A DNA stretch of 37,706 nt from SVTX01 sp045658225. Its GTDB lineage: Bacteria > Bacillota > Clostridia > Oscillospirales > CAG-272. The notes under the pieces were generated by a model. The model made no database searches. It worked only from the letters and a program-made list of their open reading frames with translations, and was not told the origin of the DNA. The translations under genes were made by a program, and so were the position numbers. Below, piece by piece: positions 31,892-37,706 of the stretch. Every line of letters begins with the position of its first letter. Within the stretch, counting starts at the first letter, position 1. The stretch is from contig JAZOUO010000089.1 in the NCBI GenBank assembly GCA_045658225.1, forward strand, positions 1 through 37,706. Direction: 5' to 3'.

Positions 31892-34297
31892 ATGAATATC
31901 AGAATTGCGCTCGCAGGAAATCCAAACTGCGGCAAGACCACGCTTTTTAACGCGCTTACGGGTGCAAATCAGTTCGTAGGAAACTGGCCCGGAGTGACCG
32001 TGGAGAAAAAAGAGGGAAAGCTCAAGGGCAGAGACGGCGTCATAATTACCGACCTGCCTGGAATCTACTCGCTCTCTCCCTACACGCTTGAGGAAGTCGT
32101 TGCAAGAAACTATCTCGTCGGTGAGAGACCTGATGCAATACTTAACCTTGTTGACGGCACTAACATAGAACGCAACCTTTATCTTACTACGCAGCTGACA
32201 GAGCTTGGTATACCCGTTGTGGTTGCTATCAATATGATGGACGTTGTGCGCAAAAGAGGGGACAGCATCAATATTGACGAGCTTTCAAAAATACTTGGAT
32301 GCCCCATAATTGAGATTTCCGCACTTAAGGAAGACAATATATTTGAGGCAGTTGAGCTTGCGATAGATTCGGTAAATAATCTGAAAATGCGTCCTATGCA
32401 CAACTTTTCGGGTACTGTTGAGCACGCATTGGCGCACATTGAGGAGGCAGTCATTCACGAAATGGCGGCGGACAGACAGAGATGGTACGCTATAAAGATA
32501 TTTGAGCGAGATGCGAGAGTGCTTGAGGAACTCAATATTCCAAAAGAAACGCTTGAGCATATTGAAAAGGATATTCAGTCTGCCGAGGCAGAGCTTGACG
32601 ACGACTCCGAGAGCATAATCGCAAACGAAAGATACATATATATAGAGAATGTTCTCAAATCTTGTTATACGAAAAAGAGCGCGGGCAAGCTGACGACCAC
32701 CGAAAAAATAGACAAGGTGGTCACAAACAGATTTTTGGCGCTCCCCATTTTTGCGGTGGTTATGTTCCTTGTTTATTACATATCGGTATCTACCGTTGGA
32801 ACGTGGGCTACGGATTGGGCAAACGACGGACTTTTTGGCGACGGTTGGTATTTCCTCGGCATTGGCAGGGGACAGTATGAGAAGGCAGTTGACGAGTATG
32901 CCGAAAGTGTCTGGAGTGATACGGCATTTGTTGGCACGGTAGAGGGAGCAGTTCAGGCTGACGTCACGGGTGCTGACGAGATACAAGATGCCATAGTCAG
33001 CAAAGACTTTGCCGCGCTTGAAGAAGCTTACGGCATATACGGTGAGAAGCTTGACGCGGAAGGCTTTTCAATTTCTGAAAAGATGGATGCGTACATAGAT
33101 GGTGCGCCCGCACCCGAGGACTTCAGAGCGTGGATTCCCGGTATTGGCGTGCTTGCACAGCGAGGACTTGATGCGGCAGGAGCTCCTGCATGGCTTGAGA
33201 GCCTGCTCGTTGACGGAATTATCGGTGGTGTCGGTGCGGTGCTTGGATTCTTGCCGCAGATGGTAGTTCTCTTTATAATACTTGCATTCCTTGAGGCGTG
33301 CGGATATATGGCGAGAATTGCGTTCGTGCTTGATAGAATATTCCGTAAGTTTGGTCTTTCGGGTAAATCATTTATTCCTATGCTGGTCGGCACAGGCTGC
33401 GGAGTTCCAGGTATTATGGCGAGCCGTACTATTGAGAACGAGCGCGACAGACGTATGACTATAATAACTACTACGTTTATCCCTTGCGGAGCAAAGCTTC
33501 CCATTATTGCTCTTATAGCGGGCGCGTTGTTTGGTGGCGCTTGGTGGGTAGCACCCTCAGCGTACTTTATAGGTATCGCGGCGGTAATCGTGTCGGGTAT
33601 AATCCTTAAAAAGACAAAGCTCTTTGAGGGCGACGTTGCACCCTTTGTTATGGAGCTTCCCGAATATCATATGCCCACAGTCAAAAATCTTTGGCATAGC
33701 GTGTGGGAAAGATCAAGCTCGTTTGTAAAGAAGGCGGGAACTGTTATTCTTCTTTCTGCAATAATAATCTGGGGCGGCTCTCACTTTGGCATGATGGACG
33801 GCAAAGTTACCTTTGCTGTTGATATGGAGCTTGGAAACTCTGTGCTTGGAATGATCGGAAATGCGCTCAAATGGTTGTTTGCGCCTCTTGGCTTTGGAAA
33901 TATCAAGGCGACTGTTGCTACGTTTATGGGACTTGTTGCCAAGGAAGAGGTCGTTGCAGTATTTGGCGTGCTTGACTTTGACGGCATGGGCAGACTTGCG
34001 GCGTATTCATTCCTTATATTCAATCTTCTTTGTGCGCCTTGCTTTGCGGCAATGGGAGCGATAAGACGCGAGATGAATTCTGCAAAGTGGACAATGTTCG
34101 CAATAGGATATCAGTGCGTATTTGCATATATAGTGTCTCTTTGCGTATTCCAGCTTGGCACTTTCTTTACGGCTTTGTACTCGGGTGCACCCATACTTAC
34201 CTGGAACATAATCGGCGCGTGTGTTGCTGCTGTGCTGATTGTTTTCGCGGGATATATGCTGTTTAGAAAGCCTCGCACCTCAGGAGGTAAAAGCTGA
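31892..34297 (+). CDS. feoB: Ferrous iron transporter FeoB
   Basis: An 801-residue membrane GTPase for Fe2+ uptake. The N-terminal G domain has G1 GNPNCGKT (9-16), G3 DLPG (54-57), G4 NMMD (114-117) and G5 SAL (143-145), followed by a helical GDI-like region (about 165-270). The membrane part contains the two Gate motifs with GTGCGVPG (500-507) and TFIPCGAKLP (528-537). Between the first membrane helix and APAWL (431-435) there is an extra acidic loop of roughly 95 residues (about 328-425), probably outside the cell. ATG 31892 is chosen for GGAGGA (31878-31883); an in-frame ATG at 31850 has no ribosome site. It is coupled by TGATG to the next gene. Confidence 0.97.
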   Translation: MNIRIALAGNPNCGKTTLFNALTGANQFVGNWPGVTVEKKEGKLKGRDGVIITDLPGIYSLSPYTLEEVVARNYLVGERPDAILNLVDGTNIERNLYLTTQLTELGIPVVVAINMMDVVRKRGDSINIDELSKILGCPIIEISALKEDNIFEAVELAIDSVNNLKMRPMHNFSGTVEHALAHIEEAVIHEMAADRQRWYAIKIFERDARVLEELNIPKETLEHIEKDIQSAEAELDDDSESIIANERYIYIENVLKSCYTKKSAGKLTTTEKIDKVVTNRFLALPIFAVVMFLVYYISVSTVGTWATDWANDGLFGDGWYFLGIGRGQYEKAVDEYAESVWSDTAFVGTVEGAVQADVTGADEIQDAIVSKDFAALEEAYGIYGEKLDAEGFSISEKMDAYIDGAPAPEDFRAWIPGIGVLAQRGLDAAGAPAWLESLLVDGIIGGVGAVLGFLPQMVVLFIILAFLEACGYMARIAFVLDRIFRKFGLSGKSFIPMLVGTGCGVPGIMASRTIENERDRRMTIITTTFIPCGAKLPIIALIAGALFGGAWWVAPSAYFIGIAAVIVSGIILKKTKLFEGDVAPFVMELPEYHMPTVKNLWHSVWERSSSFVKKAGTVILLSAIIIWGGSHFGMMDGKVTFAVDMELGNSVLGMIGNALKWLFAPLGFGNIKATVATFMGLVAKEEVVAVFGVLDFDGMGRLAAYSFLIFNLLCAPCFAAMGAIRREMNSAKWTMFAIGYQCVFAYIVSLCVFQLGTFFTALYSGAPILTWNIIGACVAAVLIVFAGYMLFRKPRTSGGKS

Positions 34298-34512
34298 TGT
34301 TGCCTGAAATAATACCTACGATAATTATCTGCGCTCTGCTTGCCGGAGCTGTCGTGCTAGCTATAGTATCTATAGTTAAGGATAGAAAAAAGGGCAAGGG
34401 TTGCGGTTGTGGCTGTTCGTCCTGCGCGATGAACGGCGCGTGTCACGCGACAAAAAATAATACTGAAAATAAAAATTCCCCCGATGCAAAATCGGAGGAT
34501 ACAGAGAATTAA
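34297..34512 (+). CDS. FeoB-associated Cys-rich membrane protein
   Basis: A 71-residue protein with one N-terminal membrane helix (about 5-27), a basic stop (KDRKKGKG), a cysteine cluster GCGCGCSSCAMNGAC (34-48, six Cys) and a polar tail. This matches the small Cys-rich proteins commonly found after feoB in Clostridia, which are thought to act as FeoC-like helpers; their function is not proven. The start ATG shares a base with the feoB stop (TGATG), so translation is coupled. Confidence 0.9.
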   Translation: MLPEIIPTIIICALLAGAVVLAIVSIVKDRKKGKGCGCGCSSCAMNGACHATKNNTENKNSPDAKSEDTEN

Positions 34513-34517
34513 ATTCA

Positions 34518-34553
34518 AGAAGGCGGTGCAAAAGCACCGCCTTCTATCGTTTT
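34518..34553. terminator. Terminator between feo and lysC (convergent)
   Basis: AGAAGGCGGTGC (34518-34529), AAAA loop, GCACCGCCTTCT (34534-34545), then ATCGTTTTT. It serves the plus-strand feo transcript and may serve the facing lysC transcript. Confidence 0.88.
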
Positions 34554-35878
34554 TAGTCCTTCACAAACTCATCATAAATAGCATTTATAGCCTTTTCAAA
34601 GTCGTGCTCGTCGATGCCGACGATAATGTTAAGCTCGCAAGAGCCCTGGTCTATCATACGGATGTTGATGTCTGCATTTGAGATAGCGTTGAAAACGCGA
34701 GCCGCAGTACCCTTTGCCTTTACCATTCCGCGTCCAACGACTGCGATAAGAGCAACGCCGTCCTCGACTGTGATGCTGTCGGGAACGGTGCGTCTCTGAA
34801 CTGCCGCAAGGACTTTTTCGCGGTTCTGGTCAAGCGAAGCGGTTGGGAGAACAACGCTCATCGTGTCAATACCCGAGGGGAGATGCTCAAAGGAAAGACC
34901 AAAATCCTCGAAGGATTCAAGGATCTTACGTCCAAAGCCTATTTCTGCGTTCATCATGTCCTTTTCGACCGTGACGACGGAGAATCCCTTCTTGCCTGCA
35001 ATACCCGTGATTACATGCTCGGAGTCGTAGTTGCTCGCCTGCGAAACTATCATTGTTCCCGCATCCTCGGGACGGTTTGTGTTTCTGATGTTTATCGGAA
35101 TGCCTGCGTTCCTTACGGGGAATATTGCATCCTCGTGGAGCACCGTTGCACCCATATACGAAAGCTCGCGGAGCTCGCGGTAGGTTATAGTTTCAATAGA
35201 GCGGGGATTATTGATTATTCTGGGGTCAGCCATCATAAAGCCCGAAACGTCGGTCCAGTTTTCGTAAAGGTCTGCCGCGCAGGCACGAGCTACGATAGAG
35301 CCCGTGATATCCGAGCCGCCGCGCGAGAAGGTCTTAACCGTGCCGTTGGGCATTCCGCCGTAGAAGCCAGGGATAACCGCATACTTGTGTTGCTTGAGTT
35401 CCTCGGAGAGCATTTTGTGTGTCAGTTCCTCATCAAAGCTACCGTTGTCGCGGAAGAATATAACGTTTTCTGCGTCTATGAAATAAAAGCCGAGATATTT
35501 TGCAAGAATAAGTCCGTTGAGGTATTCTCCGCGGCTTGCGACGTAGTCACGTCCTGCGCTGTGGAGCATTGCGTTCTTGACGTATTCAAGCTCGCCCGAA
35601 ATATCAAAATCAAGACCGAGGTCGCAAATAATATCCTTGTATCTTTGGCAGATAGCCGCGTAATAGGAATCTATTTCCTCTTTGGAAGCACGGTTTTTGA
35701 TGAGGTCGTAGCACTTATAGAGCATATCTGTGACCTTTGTGTCGGCAGAAAAACGCTTGCCGGGTGCTGAGGGAACAACATATCGACGTGAGGAGTCTGC
35801 CTTTATTATGCTTGCTACCTGACGGAAATGCTCCGCGTCAGCAAGGGATGAGCCTCCGAATTTTACTACTTTTACCAT
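34553..35878 (-). CDS. lysC: Aspartate kinase
   Basis: A 441-residue amino acid kinase that phosphorylates aspartate, the first step to lysine, threonine and methionine. N-terminal KFGGSSLAD (6-14) binds ATP. GGSDITGSIVARACAADLYENWTDVSGFMMADPRI (around residue 190-225) is the aspartate and nucleotide region. Two ACT domains follow (about 310-441), with AIVGRGM-like AVVGRGMVKAKGTAARVFNAISNADINIRMIDQGSCELNIIVG, which usually mediate feedback by lysine or threonine. The start at 35878 has GAAAGGA on the minus strand. It is a single gene with a consensus promoter. Confidence 0.95.
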   Translation of the reverse strand: MVKVVKFGGSSLADAEHFRQVASIIKADSSRRYVVPSAPGKRFSADTKVTDMLYKCYDLIKNRASKEEIDSYYAAICQRYKDIICDLGLDFDISGELEYVKNAMLHSAGRDYVASRGEYLNGLILAKYLGFYFIDAENVIFFRDNGSFDEELTHKMLSEELKQHKYAVIPGFYGGMPNGTVKTFSRGGSDITGSIVARACAADLYENWTDVSGFMMADPRIINNPRSIETITYRELRELSYMGATVLHEDAIFPVRNAGIPINIRNTNRPEDAGTMIVSQASNYDSEHVITGIAGKKGFSVVTVEKDMMNAEIGFGRKILESFEDFGLSFEHLPSGIDTMSVVLPTASLDQNREKVLAAVQRRTVPDSITVEDGVALIAVVGRGMVKAKGTAARVFNAISNADINIRMIDQGSCELNIIVGIDEHDFEKAINAIYDEFVKD

Positions 35879-35920
35879 TGTATATATCCTTTCGGAATGA
35901 ATTTCTTAAAATATAGTATT

Positions 35921-35949
35921 ATTATATGAAATATAAGGGATTTTGTCAA
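35921..35949 (-). promoter_or_regulatory. Promoter of lysC
   Basis: Minus-strand TTGACA (35949-35944) and TATAAT (35926-35921), 17 bp apart. The leader of about 40 nt is too short for a lysine riboswitch. Confidence 0.85.
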
Positions 35950-36001
35950 TAGATATAAGAAAAAAAATTAGCTTTCGCAGCTTGTTTGGGGCGTGAGCGA
36001 G

Positions 36002-36030
36002 TTGACAAATTTTCAAAAATGGGTTATAAT
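36002..36030 (+). promoter_or_regulatory. Promoter of greA
   Basis: Perfect TTGACA (36002-36007) and TATAAT (36025-36030), 17 bp apart, divergent from the lysC promoter about 50 bp away. Confidence 0.88.
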
Positions 36031-36065
36031 CGGTATGTTGAGATTATTTTTATAGGAGATATATT

Positions 36066-36569
36066 ATGCACGATGAATTGACAAAGGTTGACATAAAGAA
36101 AATGCAGGAGGAGATAGACTATCGTGAGGGTGTTTTGCGCCCGAAACTTCTCGCTGAGGTGCAAAGAACTCGCGAGTTCGGAGATCTGTCCGAAAATGCG
36201 GAATACAAGGAAGCCAAAAGGGAAAAAAACCACAACGAGAGCCGTATCCGCTATCTTAAAAATATGATACTGACCGCAAAGGTTATTGACGTTGAGGAGA
36301 GGGACGGGGCGGTCTGCCTTTTTGATACGGTGGATATTTATATTGAGGAGGACGACGAGGTAGTGTCGCGCAAGCTCGTGACAACTCTCCGTCAGGACGC
36401 GCTCAAGGGGTTGCTCAGCAAGGAGTCACCGCTTGGTAAGGCTTTGCTCGGCAAAAAGGTGGGAGACAGAGTATGCGTCAAGGTAAATGACAATTACAGC
36501 TATTTTGTGGTCGTAAAGGGTATCACCAAGGGCGTTGACGACGAGGATATCCCGATAAGCTCGTATTGA
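36066..36569 (+). CDS. greA: Transcription elongation factor GreA-family protein
   Basis: A 167-residue factor that enters the secondary channel of RNA polymerase and stimulates cleavage of backtracked RNA. The N-terminal coiled coil (about 10-78) has RTREFGDLSENAEYKEAKREK, with the two acidic tip residues (D in GDL and E in SEN) that hold the catalytic Mg2+. The C-terminal FKBP-like domain follows (ESPLGKALLGKKVGDRVCVKV). It is slightly longer than usual (about 158), with an acidic C-terminal tail. It has a consensus promoter and AGGAG ribosome site. Confidence 0.93.
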   Translation: MHDELTKVDIKKMQEEIDYREGVLRPKLLAEVQRTREFGDLSENAEYKEAKREKNHNESRIRYLKNMILTAKVIDVEERDGAVCLFDTVDIYIEEDDEVVSRKLVTTLRQDALKGLLSKESPLGKALLGKKVGDRVCVKVNDNYSYFVVVKGITKGVDDEDIPISSY

Positions 36570-36581
36570 GCGGAAAATATG

Positions 36582-36608
36582 AAAAAGCAGGCATAGCCTG
36601 CTTTTTAT
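36582..36608. terminator. Bidirectional terminator between greA and the DUF4304-like gene
   Basis: AAAAAGCAGGC (36582-36592), ATA, GCCTGCTTTTT (36596-36606). The A and T runs on both sides let it serve both converging genes. Confidence 0.88.
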
Positions 36609-37378
36609 TTTAATTCAATATTTAGTTCTTTTGCCAGAGTTCTAATGTACTGTAAATGGGAGTCATTTGCGCAAAATAGGGTATAGTAGCCGTCTTTATC
36701 CGCAGTTATGCTTTGCCCGCCGCTAATTACAACTTCTCCTGATTTCAGGTAGATTTGTTTGCCGTTCTTAACTTCGTTCTCATATTCGTTAAGTGCTTTT
36801 TGATAGTATTTATTAAACAAATCAGCCGCCGCCTCAATGTTGCCTTCTGATCCGTAAATCATTGATTCTTCAAGAAGTATCAAATGGTTCATATCGTCAA
36901 AAGCAAAATAATCCTTTCGGTGCCTTAATATAGCATCTCGATTGCTAAGCGCTTCGAATAATGGCAGTATGTCCTTTTTTATTTTGTTGAGAATGATATT
37001 GCCTGTTTTTTGAGGATCATCTTTTAGGTCATACCATATCTCTATATCGCTTATAGTAGATTTCAGTCTTGTGCGAATGTTGCAGTCATATTCGTGATAA
37101 TATTTCTTTGAGTTTTTTGCTGGATAAAACGTTCTATCTTGGCATTCAGGCACACGTATTCCTATATTAACACACATACGACTCTCCAAGTTTTTCGATG
37201 GAAGACCGACTTGAAAATTAATAACTTGCGAAATGTCTTCGGACACAAATCTATGTAATGTTCGTCCGAATTTTTTAAAATTGTGTTCTTTAAGAAAATC
37301 AAATACGATATTTTCTATAATATCAATGGCTTCGGTTGTGCTGTAGGTTGGTTTTGACTTTTTAAAAAGTTTGAACAT
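36605..37378 (-). CDS. DUF4304-like protein of unknown function
   Basis: A 257-residue soluble protein. The first 150 residues resemble DUF4304: a hydrophobic helix with FLKEHNFKKFGRTLHRF, then alternating strands VINFQVGLPSKN and MCVNIGIRVPE, and a WYDL motif. The remainder is a helical part (about 150-220) and a short strand-rich end. No catalytic motif is visible and no function is known to me. ATG 37378 follows a GGGGGG ribosome site on the minus strand and is correctly placed behind a promoter at 37400-37428; upstream in-frame codons would run into that promoter. Confidence 0.8.
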   Translation of the reverse strand: MFKLFKKSKPTYSTTEAIDIIENIVFDFLKEHNFKKFGRTLHRFVSEDISQVINFQVGLPSKNLESRMCVNIGIRVPECQDRTFYPAKNSKKYYHEYDCNIRTRLKSTISDIEIWYDLKDDPQKTGNIILNKIKKDILPLFEALSNRDAILRHRKDYFAFDDMNHLILLEESMIYGSEGNIEAAADLFNKYYQKALNEYENEVKNGKQIYLKSGEVVISGGQSITADKDGYYTLFCANDSHLQYIRTLAKELNIELK

Positions 37379-37399
37379 AGTGTCCCCCCCTTTTATTTG

Positions 37400-37428
37400 A
37401 TTATAGCATATACTTGCACGCAAGTCAA
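37400..37428 (-). promoter_or_regulatory. Promoter of the DUF4304-like gene
   Basis: Minus-strand TTGACT (37428-37423) and TATAAT (37405-37400), 17 bp apart, with an extended -10 TG. The -35 box directly touches the tRNA-like element. Confidence 0.8.
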
Positions 37429-37543
37429 GGAGATGGCGTGGATTCGAACCCTGTTTTGCCGCAAGCGTCAAAACCCGTATTTGCTTCGCAAATACTCTGC
37501 AAGCACTATGTGCTTGCGTTAGGTGGCCGAACCACCATCCCCC
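37429..37543 (-). other. tRNA-like element of five consecutive hairpins
   Basis: Read on the minus strand, the ends GGGGATGG (37542-37535) and CCATCTCC (37436-37429) pair over 8 bp with one wobble, like a tRNA acceptor stem, and GGTTCGAATCC near the 3' end looks like a T-arm. Between them are stems GGTGG/CCACC (37522-37536), GCAAGCAC/GTGCTTGC (37499-37517), GTATTTGC/GCAAATAC (37477-37495) and GTTTTG/CAAAAC (37453-37474). No stem offers a valid anticodon loop (position 33 is not U) and the T-stem has two mismatches, so it is not a normal tRNA. It may be a degenerate tRNA or a structured RNA. Confidence 0.55.
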
Positions 37544-37549
37544 ACAAAC

Positions 37550-37581
37550 AAAAAAACCAAGCCGTAAGGCTTGGATTTTTT
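37550..37581 (-). terminator. Terminator of the tRNA transcript
   Basis: Read on the minus strand after the tRNA-Tyr CCA end, CCAAGCC pairs with GGCTTGG around TTAC (37574-37557) and a run of T follows (37556-37550). A T-run on the other strand makes it look bidirectional. Confidence 0.82.
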
Positions 37582-37665
37582 GGTGGGGGATGGTGGATTC
37601 GGACCACCGAAGTCAGTGACAACAGATTTACAGTCTGCCCCCTTTGGCCGCTCGGGAAATCCCCC
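37581..37665 (-). tRNA. tRNA-Tyr (GTA)
   Basis: Minus strand. The acceptor stem GGGGGAT/ATCCCCC (37665-37659 and 37591-37585) closes a class II tRNA with D-arm CCCGAGCGGCCAAAGGGG, anticodon loop CTGTAAA (anticodon GTA), a long variable arm and T-arm GGTGGTCCGAATCCACC. The 3' CCA is encoded (37583-37581). Confidence 0.96.
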
Positions 37666-37669
37666 AAAA

Positions 37670-37706
37670 TGGAGCTGGTGAACGGAGTCGAACCATCAAC
37701 CTGCTG
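37670..37706 (-). tRNA. tRNA, 3' part only, probably tRNA-Thr
   Basis: Minus strand, cut by the window end. Visible are variable loop AGGTT, T-arm GATGGTTCGACTCCGTT, acceptor strand CACCAGC, discriminator T and encoded CCA (37672-37670). The U discriminator and CAGCTCCA ending resemble Clostridia tRNA-Thr. The anticodon lies outside the window, so identity is not certain. Confidence 0.75.

Noticed and set aside
34883..35770. Plus-strand open frame of 295 codons opposite aspartate kinase
   Set aside because: It is fully inside the clear minus-strand lysC gene, and no domain or ribosome site was recognised.
35879..35921. Lysine riboswitch in front of lysC
   Set aside because: The leader is about 40 nt, far below the size of the L-box.
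37429..37543. Selenocysteine tRNA (long arms, 8-bp acceptor)
   Set aside because: No TCA anticodon or standard anticodon loop is present, and there are more hairpins than a tRNA can hold.
1..37706. CRISPR array, insertion sequence or prophage
   Set aside because: No regularly spaced repeats, transposase, integrase or phage structural genes were seen; the repeated hairpins near 37450-37540 differ from each other.

Overview
The window looks like the chromosome of an anaerobic, probably gut-associated Clostridia-type Bacillota. The reasons are moderate GC with consensus sigma-A-like promoters (TTGACA-17-TATAAT), AGGAGG ribosome sites, a V/A-type ATPase operon in the Enterococcus ntp order, rubrerythrin, an oxygen-sensitive Fe-S L-serine dehydratase, FakA/FakB fatty acid kinase, and FeoA/FeoB with the small Cys-rich partner found in Clostridia. 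No phage, insertion sequence, CRISPR array or integrase was seen. The exact genus cannot be read from the sequence.

Layout. 1-86: 3' end of a 23S rRNA gene with no 5S gene after it. 262-1875: a short pyrophosphatase-like gene, then an XRE regulator and radC. 2094-10786: a nine-gene V-type ATPase operon (G/H, I, K, E, C, F, A, B, D) with its own promoter and terminator. The K subunit keeps every known Na+ ligand, so the rotor probably moves sodium. 10910-13504: mscL with a long Ala/Glu-rich tail, a membrane protein and L-serine dehydratase. 13678-19988: a hexuronate/beta-glycoside operon (GPH symporter, GH2 hydrolase, SDR D-mannonate oxidoreductase, KDPG aldolase, KDG kinase). 20061-23066: a single 1001-residue protein fusing a 12-helix MFS transporter to a complete GH2 glycoside hydrolase. 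23122-23664: rubrerythrin. 23892-30244: a six-gene lipid operon (FakB/DegV, FakA, a GPH-family transporter with a C-terminal acyl carrier protein domain, a PlsC-like acyltransferase, a membrane-anchored alpha/beta hydrolase with a Cys nucleophile, a zinc-ribbon membrane protein). 30292-31302: asnA on the minus strand. 31561-34512: feoA, feoB and the FeoB-associated Cys-rich protein, with two matching candidate operators. 34553-35878: aspartate kinase (minus). 36066-36569: greA. 36605-37378: a DUF4304-like protein (minus). The right end holds minus-strand tRNA-Tyr and a partial tRNA (probably Thr), plus an unusual tRNA-like array of hairpins.

How the parts fit. The ATPase would build a sodium gradient that the two GPH-family (MelB-like, cation-coupled) transporters could use. 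One of these feeds beta-glycosides or hexuronates to cytosolic enzymes ending in KDG kinase and aldolase. The other carries an acyl carrier domain and sits among fatty-acid activation and acyl transfer genes. The two transporter fusions, MFS-GH2 and GPH-ACP, are the most novel content. Both physically join import to the next chemical step in the cytoplasm. The functions proposed for them are inference from domains, motifs and operon context.
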